Shown one piece after another: positions 22,657 through 33,850 of a stretch of DNA of 64,000 bases; within the stretch, counting starts at the first letter, position 1, and each line of letters opens with the position of its first letter. The DNA lies in contig JARFIW010000999.1 of NCBI GenBank assembly GCA_036346225.1, positions 3,331,001 through 3,395,000 of the forward strand. The letters run 5' to 3'. The translations under genes were made by a program, and so were the position numbers. Origin of the DNA: Platerodrilus igneus (lineage: Eukaryota; Arthropoda; Insecta; Coleoptera; Lycidae). Under the pieces are notes generated by a model. That model did not search any database. It saw only the letters and a program-made list of their open reading frames with translations, and was not told where the DNA came from.

Positions 22657-25600
22657 AACCACTTTTAACGTTGTACCGTCATTAAATTTATCTAATAATA
22701 ATACCGCTACTATTAATGTACAAAATACCTTACCTTCATTAGAGGAATTATGCTATACTACCCCAGCCGAGTGGTCTAAGTGGTTACAAACCGTCAATTC
22801 CTTTTATCATAAAAAGACTGCTGCCGTTTCACAACTTGTTAAAAAACCCTTCGATAACCGTCCACACTTATCTATCTCAATTGGTTCCTTAAATGTAATT
22901 GCTTTATTGGATACAGGTTCTTCATGTTCTCTTATAAATAACGAAGGTTTACATCAATTATCTCAACAAAATATCAAAATTCAAATTATTCCCGAAAAAA
23001 CTTCCATAAATTTAGCTGACGATAATCAAATACATGTAACCGGTTCCCTTAAGTTAAAAATTCGAGTAGAATCTCTTGAACGTAACGTTTTATTTTTGAT
23101 CGTCCCTACATTAGCATATCCTTTTCCACTGGGCGTTGATTTCTGTAAACTTTTTAATTTGTCACTTTACTTCCAGGATTTTTCATGGCAAACCTCTATT
23201 AAAACGAACTCTTGTGCATCTACAGGAATATCTAACAAAATTTCTCTTACTGATTCCCAAAATATAACTCTTAACGCTACAATCGACAAATTTCGCAAAC
23301 TTAATACCTCCGAACTTGGTTGCGTTACGACTGCGACACACGTTATCTCTACAGGTGATGTCCTTCCCTTTAAGCAACGTCAATATCCCTTATCGCCTGC
23401 CTTACAAAAGCATTTACATGCTGAAATAGACAAAATGTTAGAATCTGGTGTTATCTCTCCTTCAAATTCACCCTGGACCTCTCCCGTATTACTAGTTCCA
23501 AAAAAGAATGACGAATGGCGTGTCTGTTTTGATGGCAGAAAGTTGAATTCTGTGACTGTCTCAGATGCTTATCCTTTACCAAGAACTGATTCAATTTTAA
23601 GCCGGCTTCGAAACGCAAAATTTATCTCATCTATCGACCTTAGACAAGCTTTTTATCAGATACCTCTCGACTTATCTTCTCGTCAAAAAACTGCTTTTTG
23701 TGTTCCAGGCCGAGGTCTTTTCGAATATAATTTTTTGCCATTTGGTCTCTGTAACGCTCCACAAACTTTACAACGTACTATGGATCAAACGTTAGGTCCT
23801 ATCTTACATCAAGAACGTGCCTTTGTATTTTTAGATGATATCTTAGTTATCTCAAGTTCTTTCGATGAACATATCGCCACATTAAATGAAGTTGCAGAAC
23901 GTTTAAACGCAGCAGGTTTTAAGATAAACTGGAAAAAGTCTCAATTTTGTCGTTCATCCCTCACATTTCTTGGTTTTATTGTCGATGGGACAGGCTTACG
24001 AGCCGATCCTGCTAAAGTTGATGCTATCACTAAATTTAAAACACCTAAAACTGTTACCGAAATCAAACGTTTGATAGGAATGATTAGCTATTATCGCATT
24101 TTTCTACCCAATCTTTCAACTATATCCGCACCCATTACCGCTTTAATTAAAAATAAAAATAAATCCCAAACTATCGAGTGGAATTTAGAATCCCAACAGG
24201 CTTTCGAACAAATTAAAACATTAATCACTTCAGCACCTATCTTAATCTCTCCAAACTTCGATGATAAGTTTTTTATACAAACCGATGCCTCACTTACTGG
24301 GTTAGGTGCAATGTTATTTCAGGTAAGCAATGGTTTAGAACATCCAATCGCATATGCGAGCCGTGCCTTAACTTCTGCCGAACAAAAATACTCTGCTACC
24401 GAACGGGAATTATTGGGCGTTATCTTTGGCATCGAGAAATTTAGAGGATATGTCGAAGGTACACACCTTACCGTAATCACTGACTGTGCAGCTCTCACGT
24501 GGCTTAATAACTTGAAACAGCCCGCAGGTCGTTTGGCAAGATGGAACTTGCGTATATCTCAATTTACTTTCGATGTTAGGCATAGGCCTGGCAAATTAAA
24601 TATCGTACCTGATGCGTTATCTCGAGATGTTGTTTCTCTTAACCTTCCAAATTTAATTCTGGATACCTGGTACCTCAATATGATTAAAAAAGTTTCCGAT
24701 AATCCCGACAAATTTTCTACCTTTCGTGTAACTAATAATAGACTATATAAATTTGTATCCTCGTCCCCACATAAAATATCGAATATACCTGAATGGAAAC
24801 TGGTCGTGCCCACTGCAAACCGCAGTGAGGTGCTCAAATTATGTCACGACGATCCCATTGCTGCACACCTTGGTGTTACAAAAACTCTCGCTAAAATATC
24901 TGAATTATATTACTGGCCCACACTTAAGCAATCTGTTCGTCGCTACATTAAGGGCTGCAAAATTTGTGGTTCCCATAAGAGTTCACAAGATGCTCGCCCT
25001 GGTTTAATGGGTAACTTTAAGCGTGTATCTTATCCCTTTCAATTAATATCGCTTGACTTATTAGGACCTCTCCCTCGATCGAAAAGAGGTAATCAATATC
25101 TTTTAGTGGTTACCGATTGGTTTTCTAAATTTGTTATGGTGCAACCCTTACGTAAAGCTACCTCCGCAGCTTTAATTAAATTCCTAGAACAAAATGTCTT
25201 TCTTATCTTTGGTGTCCCCCAGATTATTCTTTGTGACAATGGTGCACAATTTATCTCTAAAGATTTTCAGAATTTCGTTAAAAGTTATAAAGTACAAAAA
25301 ATTTGGTTTAACGCAAAATATCACCCCCAAGTAAACCCTACCGAGAGGGTAAATCGAGTGTTAATTACCGCTATCTCTTCCTATATTAATTCAGACCATA
25401 CTACATGGGATGAACATATCTTTAAAATTGCTCAAGCTTTGCGTACATCTAAACACGAAGGAACCCAATTCAGTCCGTCTTTTCTTGTTTTTGGAAGATA
25501 TACCCCAATCGATGGGAGTTACTATGGTTTAGTGCCTGACGATACTAACGTAATTGAATTTGACGATAAAGTACGTTGGGACAAGGACCAACAGTCATTA

Positions 25601-25905
25601 CCTTCTATCTTTAACGACGTTAGAAAAATTTGTTAAAAGCTTACGAAAAGAGTAAGGACTACTATAACTTACGTAAACGAAATATTTCCTTCGCCTTGGG
25701 CGAACAAGTTTGGAAAAAGAATTATGTCTTATCGGATGCAGCTAAGAAATTCTCTTTAAAGGTAGCCCCTAAATTCATTCTTTGTAAGGTCATTCGTGTC
25801 ATTAGTCCCCTTATCTACGAACTTCAGGATGCTGAAGGAAAACGCCAAGGCAGGTGGCATATTAAAGACCTTAAGCCATTCTCTGCCGACCCAAATGCTA
25901 CTTAA
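22640..25905 (+). CDS. pol: pol of element 2: PR-RT-RNase H-IN, one 1-nt deletion
   Basis: 998 codons are open to 25636. A single-base loss in an A run (AGAAAAATTT against AGAAAAAATTT in element 1) shifts the frame just before the final 91 codons, which resume at 25630 and end at 25905. Domains: aspartic protease LLDTGSSCSL around residue 91; RT with FLDDILV around residues 396-402; RNase H with IQTDASLTGLGAM around 547 and ATERELLGVI; integrase zinc domain (CKICGSH), then core motifs LDLLGPLPRS, CDNGAQFIS and NPTERVNRVL. All key acidic residues look intact. It starts inside gag, in the +1 frame relative to gag. Apart from the A-run deletion it appears functional, consistent with recent insertion. 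Confidence 0.93.
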
Positions 25906-28510
25906 GTTTTTCATGTTCCATGCCCCGCACTATTTACCTAATATTTTTTGTTCCCACCACTAATTAGTTAACTTTAATTACTTATTCCTTCCCTCATATA
26001 GTATATAATTTTTTACACGTTTAACTTTAATTATCTTAATTTAGCTATCTTTTCCTTTTGGTTGACTTTTCTTTGACCATACCGTTACTTATATATCACT
26101 TTATTCTCTACACCCCCCAATATAACTCTATCGTTTCATTTAATTAACCCTTCAACTTTCCTACTACATACTGTTCAGTCTTTAGTATTTCTCTTATATG
26201 GTTTAATTGTGTGGTAATTGTCGTAACTTTGGTTGAAATAACTCATTGAATTTTTATGATTGGTTTTAGCTGATGTTGAGTGAATGCTTTCTTCTTTGGG
26301 CTCACATAGGAGACGCGGCCTATGCCATTGAAAGAAATAGTTCATATTCGCAGTTGCAAAAAATTAGGATTATCTATTCCGTGTGTTTTTCCTCTGAATT
26401 ACTGTTTCTTATTGTTATCTTATTAAATTCTCGGTTGTTTTAGCATATTGGGACAGTGTATCTGTATTTAACTGCTTATAATTGGGCATTTTTGTGTGTT
26501 TAGGGTGCTACCGTTTTGAAAAACTACCTTAAAACAGTTTGTTTTTGTGTGTTTGTATCTGTAATGATACTTTTAAGTTGTCGTGTCAACTTTTGTCTGA
26601 TTTTCTTATCGTAGTCAATGTACTCGTTAGGAAAATGATCGTACTAGCTCTCTTAAGAGTCTAGTGAATTTTAAAAAATGATATATCTTATCTTGTCGGA
26701 TCAATATCGCAGGTGGTCCTTCAGACTGCGCTGTGTTTAACAGGGACAACTCTCTACTTTCTCTTGGACGCTTGTCCAAAAACTATACTTTTTCTTAACC
26801 CGCTATCTCCGCTATGCCTTATTCTTCTCTCGGTGGACCTGTTCTTGTCCCGGAACACCCGTCTGCCATATAAGAATGATGTTCCCTCATTCCGAGCTGC
26901 TGACCACATTGGTTGGTTGAGTAGCGCTTTGCTATCCACCTTTCCCTCTGTCGCTTTTGCTCAATGCGAGCCCTTCCTCTACTTTCTTCTACCTGGAGGT
27001 GCCTCTTATGCACTCCAAAAAACCAACCTCCTTCTTTTTACCTCTCCTATTTCTACTGCCTTTTCATTTCTGTTAGTCACCGTGTGGTTGCGCGGGAGGT
27101 TTCCACAGACACCTGGACCATGTCTCTGCGAATCTTTCGTGGGGTCATGCGGTGCCGCTGTCAGTGCATGGGCTCTGGCAGTGAAGGTATGAATGTGTGA
27201 GTGAATGTATATCGTATATCGTTATATACCGAGTGGATATCGGGTGATAGTTCACCGATATCGATCAACGCTGGGTGCAGGAATGCACCCAAAGGTCTTT
27301 GCCGGTCCCCCGTGCTGTTCTTGCGAACGGACCTGCTTCACAGGTTTCTCTTTTTAGAGGGCACGGGTCAATCCCATTTAAACGGCTCTACTGGAGCCAC
27401 TCTTTTGTTGTTATCATTGTCTTGGGTAATAACTAGGCCAATATCTTTGTCTTCTTTATTATCTTCGATAATACCTTTAGGTTTAATATCGTTATCTTAT
27501 TGATTACCTTTGGTAATAACCTTAGTTTAGTATCGTTATCTTACCGATTACCGTTAGTAATAATTTTGGTTTAATTTATCCTTATCTTACCGACTACCGT
27601 TAGGAATGACTTCGAGTTATTTCGCGTTATCTTACCGGTTATCTTTAGTAATAACTTCTGTTTAAATTCACTTTACCTACTATCTCTTATAATCACTTTA
27701 ACTTAATATCGTGTTATCTTATCGAGTATCTCAAATAATAACTAAAGCTTAATACCGTTATCTTATTCATTACCTTTGAGGATAACAACTTAAGCTTAAT
27801 ATCTTTACCTTATCTATTATCTTTAACATCGATTTGAGATCTTATCTTATCTTTTTATCGTCCTAACGTGTGGTATATATGACCAGACGTGGGAATTATT
27901 TTTTCTCTGAAATTTAAGTGAAAAAGCTAACCCAATATAGCAATGTAATTTGTAGGTTAGCATATAAGGATTTAGTAGGTGGTACTTTTGGTAAATTTGT
28001 GATTCACAACTGTGTCACGGACAAGTTTTAAATGTGCATCGTAGGAAACCAAAGTACCAGTAACAAAATTTGCTAGAGTGCAAGGTGACGCACTCTCATG
28101 AACATTTTTAAATTTGGGCACTTCTTGCCAAAGGAAGAATAGTTTCAATGCAACACTCATGTGTGTTTGCACAAAAGAACTTTTGTGTTAGCTTTAGTTA
28201 GATAAGTTTAGATAAGTTATGATAGTTTAGGCGACTTGTCGCACCCGTGTTAGTTTAAGTAGTGTTTCATGCTCCCCGACAAATTTGTGCTGTCGGTAAT
28301 TAGTGTAGTCAAAGACTATCGGGCTACCTATTCCGTTTCTTGGTACTTCGGTAGACGTGTTATCGGTCGAAAAAACCAGGTGGCGCCTTATATAAACATT
28401 TTGTAGGTTTAAGTTAGGGTTTATATAGAGTAGTTAGGACTTAGATTTTAAGCTGTTACTGTGCTAACAGACTTTTTTTTTTAAATTTTTCTTTTGTGGC
28501 TTTGTCGCGA
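25906..28510 (+). other. Element 2 long 3' region
   Basis: Homologous to 5780-8302 of element 1. It contains the conserved block near 26297 (GGGCTCACATAGGAGACGCG), an open frame at 26713-27192 that shares DHIGWLSSA and LVTVWLRG with the frame in element 1, the GATA hairpin array, and at its end GTCGCGAT. The matching spot in element 1 (GCCGCGAT) abuts the 3' LTR directly. Here the tRNA-derived sequence follows instead. Confidence 0.75.
27404..27850 (+). repeat. GATA-rich hairpin tandem repeat (about 9-10 units), element 2
   Basis: Repeated units of about 45-50 bp with the pattern TTATCTTACCGATTACCNTTAGTAATAAC and its variants. Many units can form short hairpins and hold TTATC (GATAA) sites. 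There are about twice as many units as in element 1. Confidence 0.8.
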
Positions 28511-28533
28511 TTCGAGCCCCACGTTGGGCGCCA
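28511..28533 (-). promoter_or_regulatory. Perfect tRNA-Lys 3'-end copy / inverted primer-binding site
   Basis: On the plus strand these 23 bases begin TTCGAGCCCCACGTTGGGCG and end CCA. They match the 3' end of tRNA-Lys (CUU type) from the T loop to the terminal CCA, from memory of that tRNA. Read on the minus strand they form the primer-binding site TGGCGCCCAACGTGGGGC plus four or five more tRNA bases, placed ATT after the inverted LTR. The first T may instead belong to the preceding GCGAT. The match extends past the 18 bases normally copied before the modified A58. Confidence 0.85.
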
Positions 28534-28536
28534 AAT

Positions 28537-29333
28537 TGTTATAAGCGCGGTGGTTATAACGATATTAAAACGGTAGTTAAACTTTAAAGTTCGATAATTA
28601 CTACGCCGGTAGCATGGTATGAGAGACACTATCACAGTTGGTAGCACCGACTCTTATACGGATTTCGGCGCGTCATACTGATGATGTCATCGATATTGCA
28701 CAATAATTTGCATATAAAAATTAAACAATTAAAGATAAACGAGAGTCATTTTAACAACAAATTAATCCCTTTTAACACATATGAGTAAAGATTACTTACA
28801 TAAGTGATCAGGTATCCGGCGGAATGAGAGATCATCCGTCGACGCCCTCAAATGCGTCAGGAACGGCTACAGCTCGGCTCGCCTCGGCTCGCTACTGCGG
28901 TAGGCATGGAGGACATCCACAGGCATGAAGTTCGAAAGTCCTTAGGTGACGGTAGATTTATACCTATGTAGGGTTTTGACAGGAAGAAGGTAAAGGTAGA
29001 CAACAAAGAGATAATTAGAGAAGGAACTACATAGGTAAACCCTAAGATAGATACTTTACCAGACAATTACGCGCACATCACTTCACGATCAAGGCAAAAA
29101 TGGCCACGATTCCCCGCGTCACGGAAACACGACCCCACCCTTTTGTCTAGTATTGTCCTAACCCTCTAGGGATATGCGCACTACGCAGACTCCTACTATT
29201 TAACATACGGAAGCACCGCCTAGTCTATTTAAAATGTTCCCGCGTCTCGCGTATTTGAAAATTATGGCGGGAAAACTTCCGTACATTAAAAACTAAACTA
29301 CTAACAATGTTAAAGTGGCAATGGCACGTAACA
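28537..29333 (-). repeat. Right LTR of element 2 (inverted)
   Basis: Reverse complement of 19337-20133, the same 797 bp, with three substitutions seen (near 29017, 28818 and 28684). Its U5 end faces inward, next to the tRNA-derived sequence, and its U3 end abuts the AAGT duplication. Confidence 0.95.
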
Positions 29334-29470
29334 AAGTAGAGTGTGTAAGTCAAGATCAGAACAAGCTATTTTACAAATACCAAACTAGGAATACCCCCTC
29401 GATGGTAATGATCATAAAAACATCAACATCAACATCAACATAATTGAAGACCACAACTACCGATCGTCGC
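29334..29470. other. Flank of element 2 insertion
   Basis: Begins with the second AAGT of the duplication. Contains a short CATCAA repeat near 29430. Nothing else is seen. Confidence 0.6.
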
Positions 29471-31945
29471 ATGATTAAAGTTCCAATTGACGGACCAAGT
29501 GTGGAAATGGAGCTCGATAGGTGCATCGTGTGCGATAATCAGCCAAAAATCACGGCGCTCTATTGAACCATTGCCGAGGGTCGATGGACAATTTACTGAC
29601 TACACCTGTTTTGGCCGGCTCCTTACGTGGACAAAGATCGGAAATAATACACGAAGATTTAATCTATACGTCATCCGAAGAGGACGTTGATGCTTTTCTT
29701 GACCGAGAACGGATCGCAAATTTTACTTTAGAAATTAATTTCCTTAAACTTTTCCGAAATCCCAGCAGGTTCGTGCTATATCAAGCATAGCACCGTGTCT
29801 TACGCAAGATAAGAAAATATGGTTGGATCTCTTACTCACCAAACATGATGGTGTCTGTACCAAAACAGCTGGAATACTCAAAGGCCCACCTGCGGTACTA
29901 CACTCAAAACCCGGAGCAATGTCGGTTTTGCAAAAGCTAGAGAAATCGCCTTAGCATTACGCGACACATACACCGAAAGAATTAAGGCAAAAATGGCAGC
30001 AGTGCTTTACAAAAAGTCTATTACTCAAAATGGGCGTCTACAACGCACGTACTTTGTAAAAAAAACGGAAAACCACACATTACAGGCACTTGCAAACACA
30101 CACTTAACCTTCGCATGGTAACTGACGAATACCCGATCTCAGAAATCGAGCATATTTTCGACCAGATAAAAGAAGCCAAATTCTTTTGTAACTTAGACAT
30201 CACAGGCATATACTTACATCTCCTAATAGACGAACAATTTGCTGAAACACTAACTCTTAACTCTCCAACACACTGACCTATCCAGCCCATGCTAACAGTC
30301 TATGGCGCAGCAAAAATTCTCGCAATTTGGTAGCGACGTTTAGAAATAGTGCTACAAGACCTTCCGAATGTCAAAACTTATTTGGACGACCTATTGTTGC
30401 ATAAAAACGTTTGAATCATCAAATCGACAAAGAAGCATTGGCTGTAATATGGACAGTAAGTACAAAAGTTTTTCTTTTATTTATAAGAAAGACATTTTAC
30501 CCTATACATTGATAATAAACCACTATCGCAGATTTTGTACCCAGAAAAGTCACTTCCAATGCTCTGCATAAGTCGCATGTTAAATTATACAGATTACTTG
30601 GCACATTTCAACTACGGCGCGAAATACAAACTGACAATACTAAATACTAACACTGATTACTGCTCTAGGGCAGGCACCACTACCTAATAGGATCAACAAT
30701 CTTCGAAAAAAGGAAAAAGAGAAAGATTTGGATGAATTCGATTATTTTATCATATGACAAATTCAGCCGCTTCCAATTCGCGCGGAAAACATCGCTCTGG
30801 AAACTGTCAGAGACGCTGACCTCAGCAAATCGTTCGGTTATTATAAACAGGTCAAAAACTTGCGCGCACCGGATATAAAACACTGGAACTAACGTATAAA
30901 CTATCCGAAAACTCCTAGGTATCGAACACTGAGTTATTGTGCCACCTAAGCTGCGCCAAGCAGTTCTAAACGATCTACTTGTAACACATATGGGCATCGT
31001 GAAGATGAAGGGGATAGCTCGTTACTTCGCCCTGTAATGGACGCAGACATCAAACGCACGGGCGAATCTTGCAATAACTGCGGCAGATATACGCATACGC
31101 CACCGAAAATCTGCGAGCATCATTGAGAATATTCACAAGGACCTTATGAACGTGTTCATATCTTTGCTGCGAAATGGTTGCCAATGATCTTGGACACTTA
31201 CAGCAATGACTCGAGGTGAAAATCACAAACACCATGATAGCAGCAGTCACAATAACTGTTTTCGATGACGTAGTCACGACGTACAGAGTAGCCATCACCA
31301 CATTTTCTGATAATGGTATGCAATTTACCTCTACCGAATGTAGAAAGTGTTTGCAGCACATCGGCGCAAAGTACCACAAACGTTCAGCCCCTTACTACTT
31401 ATCCGGCAACGGTCGAGCGGAAAGAAATGTGCAAATGTTCAAAGATCACCTAAAAATTACGGTCACCACACCAGGTTCCTTGCAACGCAACTTGAACAAA
31501 TTTTTGTGACAGTACCGGAAAGCCCTCATTCTACTACCGAACAATCACCTGGTTCTTGCGTACTCACCTCGATTTACTCAAACATAAAAACTCTACACAA
31601 AAATTACTGAGAAACAGTAACCAATGTTCGAATCTTCTTTTCGTATACCTTATTCTGAACAAAAAGTCTATTTTCTCTGTGGGAACTCCAGAATGAACAA
31701 ATGGATTTTAGGTACGATCCTTCCACTACGAGGTTGATTACTTTGGCAAGCACTTTAAAAGACACGTCGATCAGATGAGAGCGCATTCTTAACAGAACTA
31801 CTAGGATTCACTTCAAATAACCCGCACAACTTGTTTGGCGTCCACGGAGAACGCCCTATTATGGAGCCAACTGGGCTACTACAGAGAGCAAGCACCCCTC
31901 TAATAGTAAACCGAAGGGATTCATCGGAACCCGAAAGTTTAATTT
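29471..31945 (+). pseudogene. Second gypsy-lineage retrotransposon pol remnant
   Basis: Decayed pieces of a Ty3/gypsy pol unlike elements 1 and 2: protease remnant (VPIDGPSVEMELD) near 29480; RT near 30060-30410 with LRMVTDEYPISEIE, CNLDIT (catalytic Asp) and TYLDDLLL; the end of RNase H near 30560-30680 (LPMLCISRMLNYTDYLAHF); integrase core near 31290-31490 (FSDNGMQFTS, NGRAERNVQMF); and a C-terminal segment near 31800-31930 (PHNLFGVHGERPIMEPTG). Many stops and frameshifts. The integrase catalytic region is otherwise scrambled. It ends where the LINE begins. Confidence 0.82.
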
Positions 31946-31959
31946 ATATTAAATTAAAT

Positions 31960-32610
31960 TAAGTTAACAGTCGTGTTTCTTGATTATTATTCAGTTATTA
32001 TTAACAATAAGGATTACAAAAGTTATAGTGCAAATCAGTTAATCCCTAAACGAGAGTAACAATTAATTAAATACTCAATTAAACTTTGACCTTCTGGAGT
32101 GCATCTGGCGGTCAAGTGCCAGGACTGCCTTACTTTTACACCAGAATATTAAACCCCGAAGCAAACCACAAGTGGGTAACCATCAACAACATTGAAATCT
32201 TATCAAGCAGCTGCACAAGTTTTCCAAACAAAAGCACCGCTATCAACAAATGCCGATAAACTCATTAAACGTTATTTCGAACCCTCGCGACTTTATTTTA
32301 TTTTGTTTAATTTGAATTATTTTGAATATTGAATTAAAGTAAGTACCAATAGCATTTTTTAAATTTAAATTATTTAAAACATTTAAAACATTTAAATCAT
32401 TCAGTCATTAATAACAATAAGAACTGCTAAAGTACAGTGTATAAACCAGTTAATCTCTTATAAGGAGGGCAGTCATAATTATTTAATAATTGTTTAATGA
32501 TTATTAATTATTATTCAATAAAATCGAACTTTTGGAGTTCTTCTGGCGGTCAAGTGCCAGGATTGCAACAGTTCACACCGGAATATCCAAACCCTGAAGC
32601 ACTGATAAAT
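31960..32610 (+). repeat. Tandem 5' monomers of the LINE (two units, about 438 bp apart)
   Basis: CTGGCGGTCAAGTGCCAGGA occurs near 32105 and again near 32543, followed in both by a segment reading CACCRGAATAT. The upstream AT-rich parts also correspond (TCAGTTATTATTAACAATAAG against TCAGTCATTAATAACAATAAG). Tandem promoter monomers are known from other LINEs; here this role is inferred. Confidence 0.75.
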
Positions 32611-32639
32611 ACACAGAAAATCCACAACAACAAGCGCTA

Positions 32640-33850
32640 TGGCCGAGAAGAGCAAACTTTATGATTCAAGAATAACACCAAAAACAAGCACCTCTTCTAC
32701 AGTCACATTCCCACTGCCTCCAGCATCTGTATACTCGCTTAAGCCTTTCCAGAAATCGCCCAGGATGTCCCACTAACCATCGCCACCACGATCCAGGACC
32801 TCATCAATCAGCTCTATCCTGTCCGATTCCCACAAGTCCAAACAAGCAAGAAATGATGACGTCATGATTTCAACTATTAATTTAGAAAATATAACAGCCA
32901 TCAAGAAAGACCTAATAGAATATGTTTTTAGGGACGGCAACAAAATTAACCGAAATAGTGCTCAATATATCCTGCCCCTCAGGACTGCTAGATATACAAA
33001 GCCAGACTCCACCAGAACATCAAGACAACTTCGGCACAACAGGCAACATTAAATCAACCACCCACACACATACCACCTACATACGCCCACGTTTCAGCCA
33101 CTACTTCCCAACACGCACCACTTACCAAACCACCTCCCAAAGTTATCACTCTAAAACCGACATCCTCCGACACAACCCCATCCCAGCTCCTTAATATTGT
33201 GAAACAAAACCTGCGACCTTCCTTATCAGATCTGTCAATCCGTAGTATCCGTCCTTCCAGAACCGCCGTAACCATCCGCACCGATAAACCATCTGACGTC
33301 AACATAATTTCCAACCTAAACCAACAAATCTGTTCTGTACATGTTCCAAAACCCAGACAACCCCAACTGATAATATTTGATATAGACCGAGACATACCCA
33401 CTCCAGGCACCCTTTCACTCCTATGCCATCAAAACTCCCTTCATGAAAACGAATTCCGTTCCAAAGCATCTGTAGCCATATGCCGCCCCAGATCCGACTC
33501 CAACCTCATCTTAAACGTTTCTCCCAGGCTCCAAAAGATCTTAACTTCAAAATCCCACGTGTACATCGGTTATAAGTCTTACAGAATTCGAGACCTAGGT
33601 TCAATAACAAGATGCTATACTTTTCAACGCTTTGGACACTCAGCCAAGGTTTGTCGGTCAACAACCCGCTGTGGACACTGTGCTGAAGATATACCTCAAA
33701 TTCGCGTCTTAACCTATCCTCACATCCTATCTGTTCCAACTGCCAACGCATTAATCGCCCTCATAACTACTCCGTAACCAGCCCTAATTGTCCCGTGTAC
33801 AAACAATCCCTAGAAATATCCAAATTACGAACCGACTATGGCTACGAATC
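32640..33850 (+). pseudogene. LINE ORF1 (Gag-like RNA-binding protein), decayed
   Basis: ATG at 32640 (MAEKSKLYDSRITPK), an early stop near 32775, and further pieces in different frames. The best part, 33199-33777, holds a nucleic-acid-binding region ending in CYTFQRFGHSAKVC, where Phe replaces the second Cys of the CX2CX4HX4C knuckle. It then runs to RCGHCAEDIP. After a frameshift near 33690, NCQ and HNYSVTSPNCPVYK continue the Cys-rich tail. ORF1 proteins coat the LINE RNA. Confidence 0.75.

Larger units (their letters stand above)
19337..29333 (+). mobile_element. Element 2: young Ty3/gypsy retrotransposon with inverted LTRs
   Basis: A near-intact gag-pol is flanked by two 797-bp LTRs that are reverse complements of each other (19337-20133 plus strand, 28537-29333 minus strand). 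I count three substitutions between them (99.6% identity). Both outer ends are therefore U3 ends (TGTTACGTGCC). The whole unit is flanked by AAGT at 19333-19336 and 29334-29337, a 4-bp duplication of the size made by Ty3/gypsy integrases. Pol is about 90% similar to element 1 by eye. Normal members of this group, including element 1, have direct LTRs. The near-identity of the LTRs shows the insertion is recent. Confidence 0.9.

Noticed and set aside
23183..24837. Minus-strand open frames
   Set aside because: Antisense to the pol of element 2; no independent evidence.
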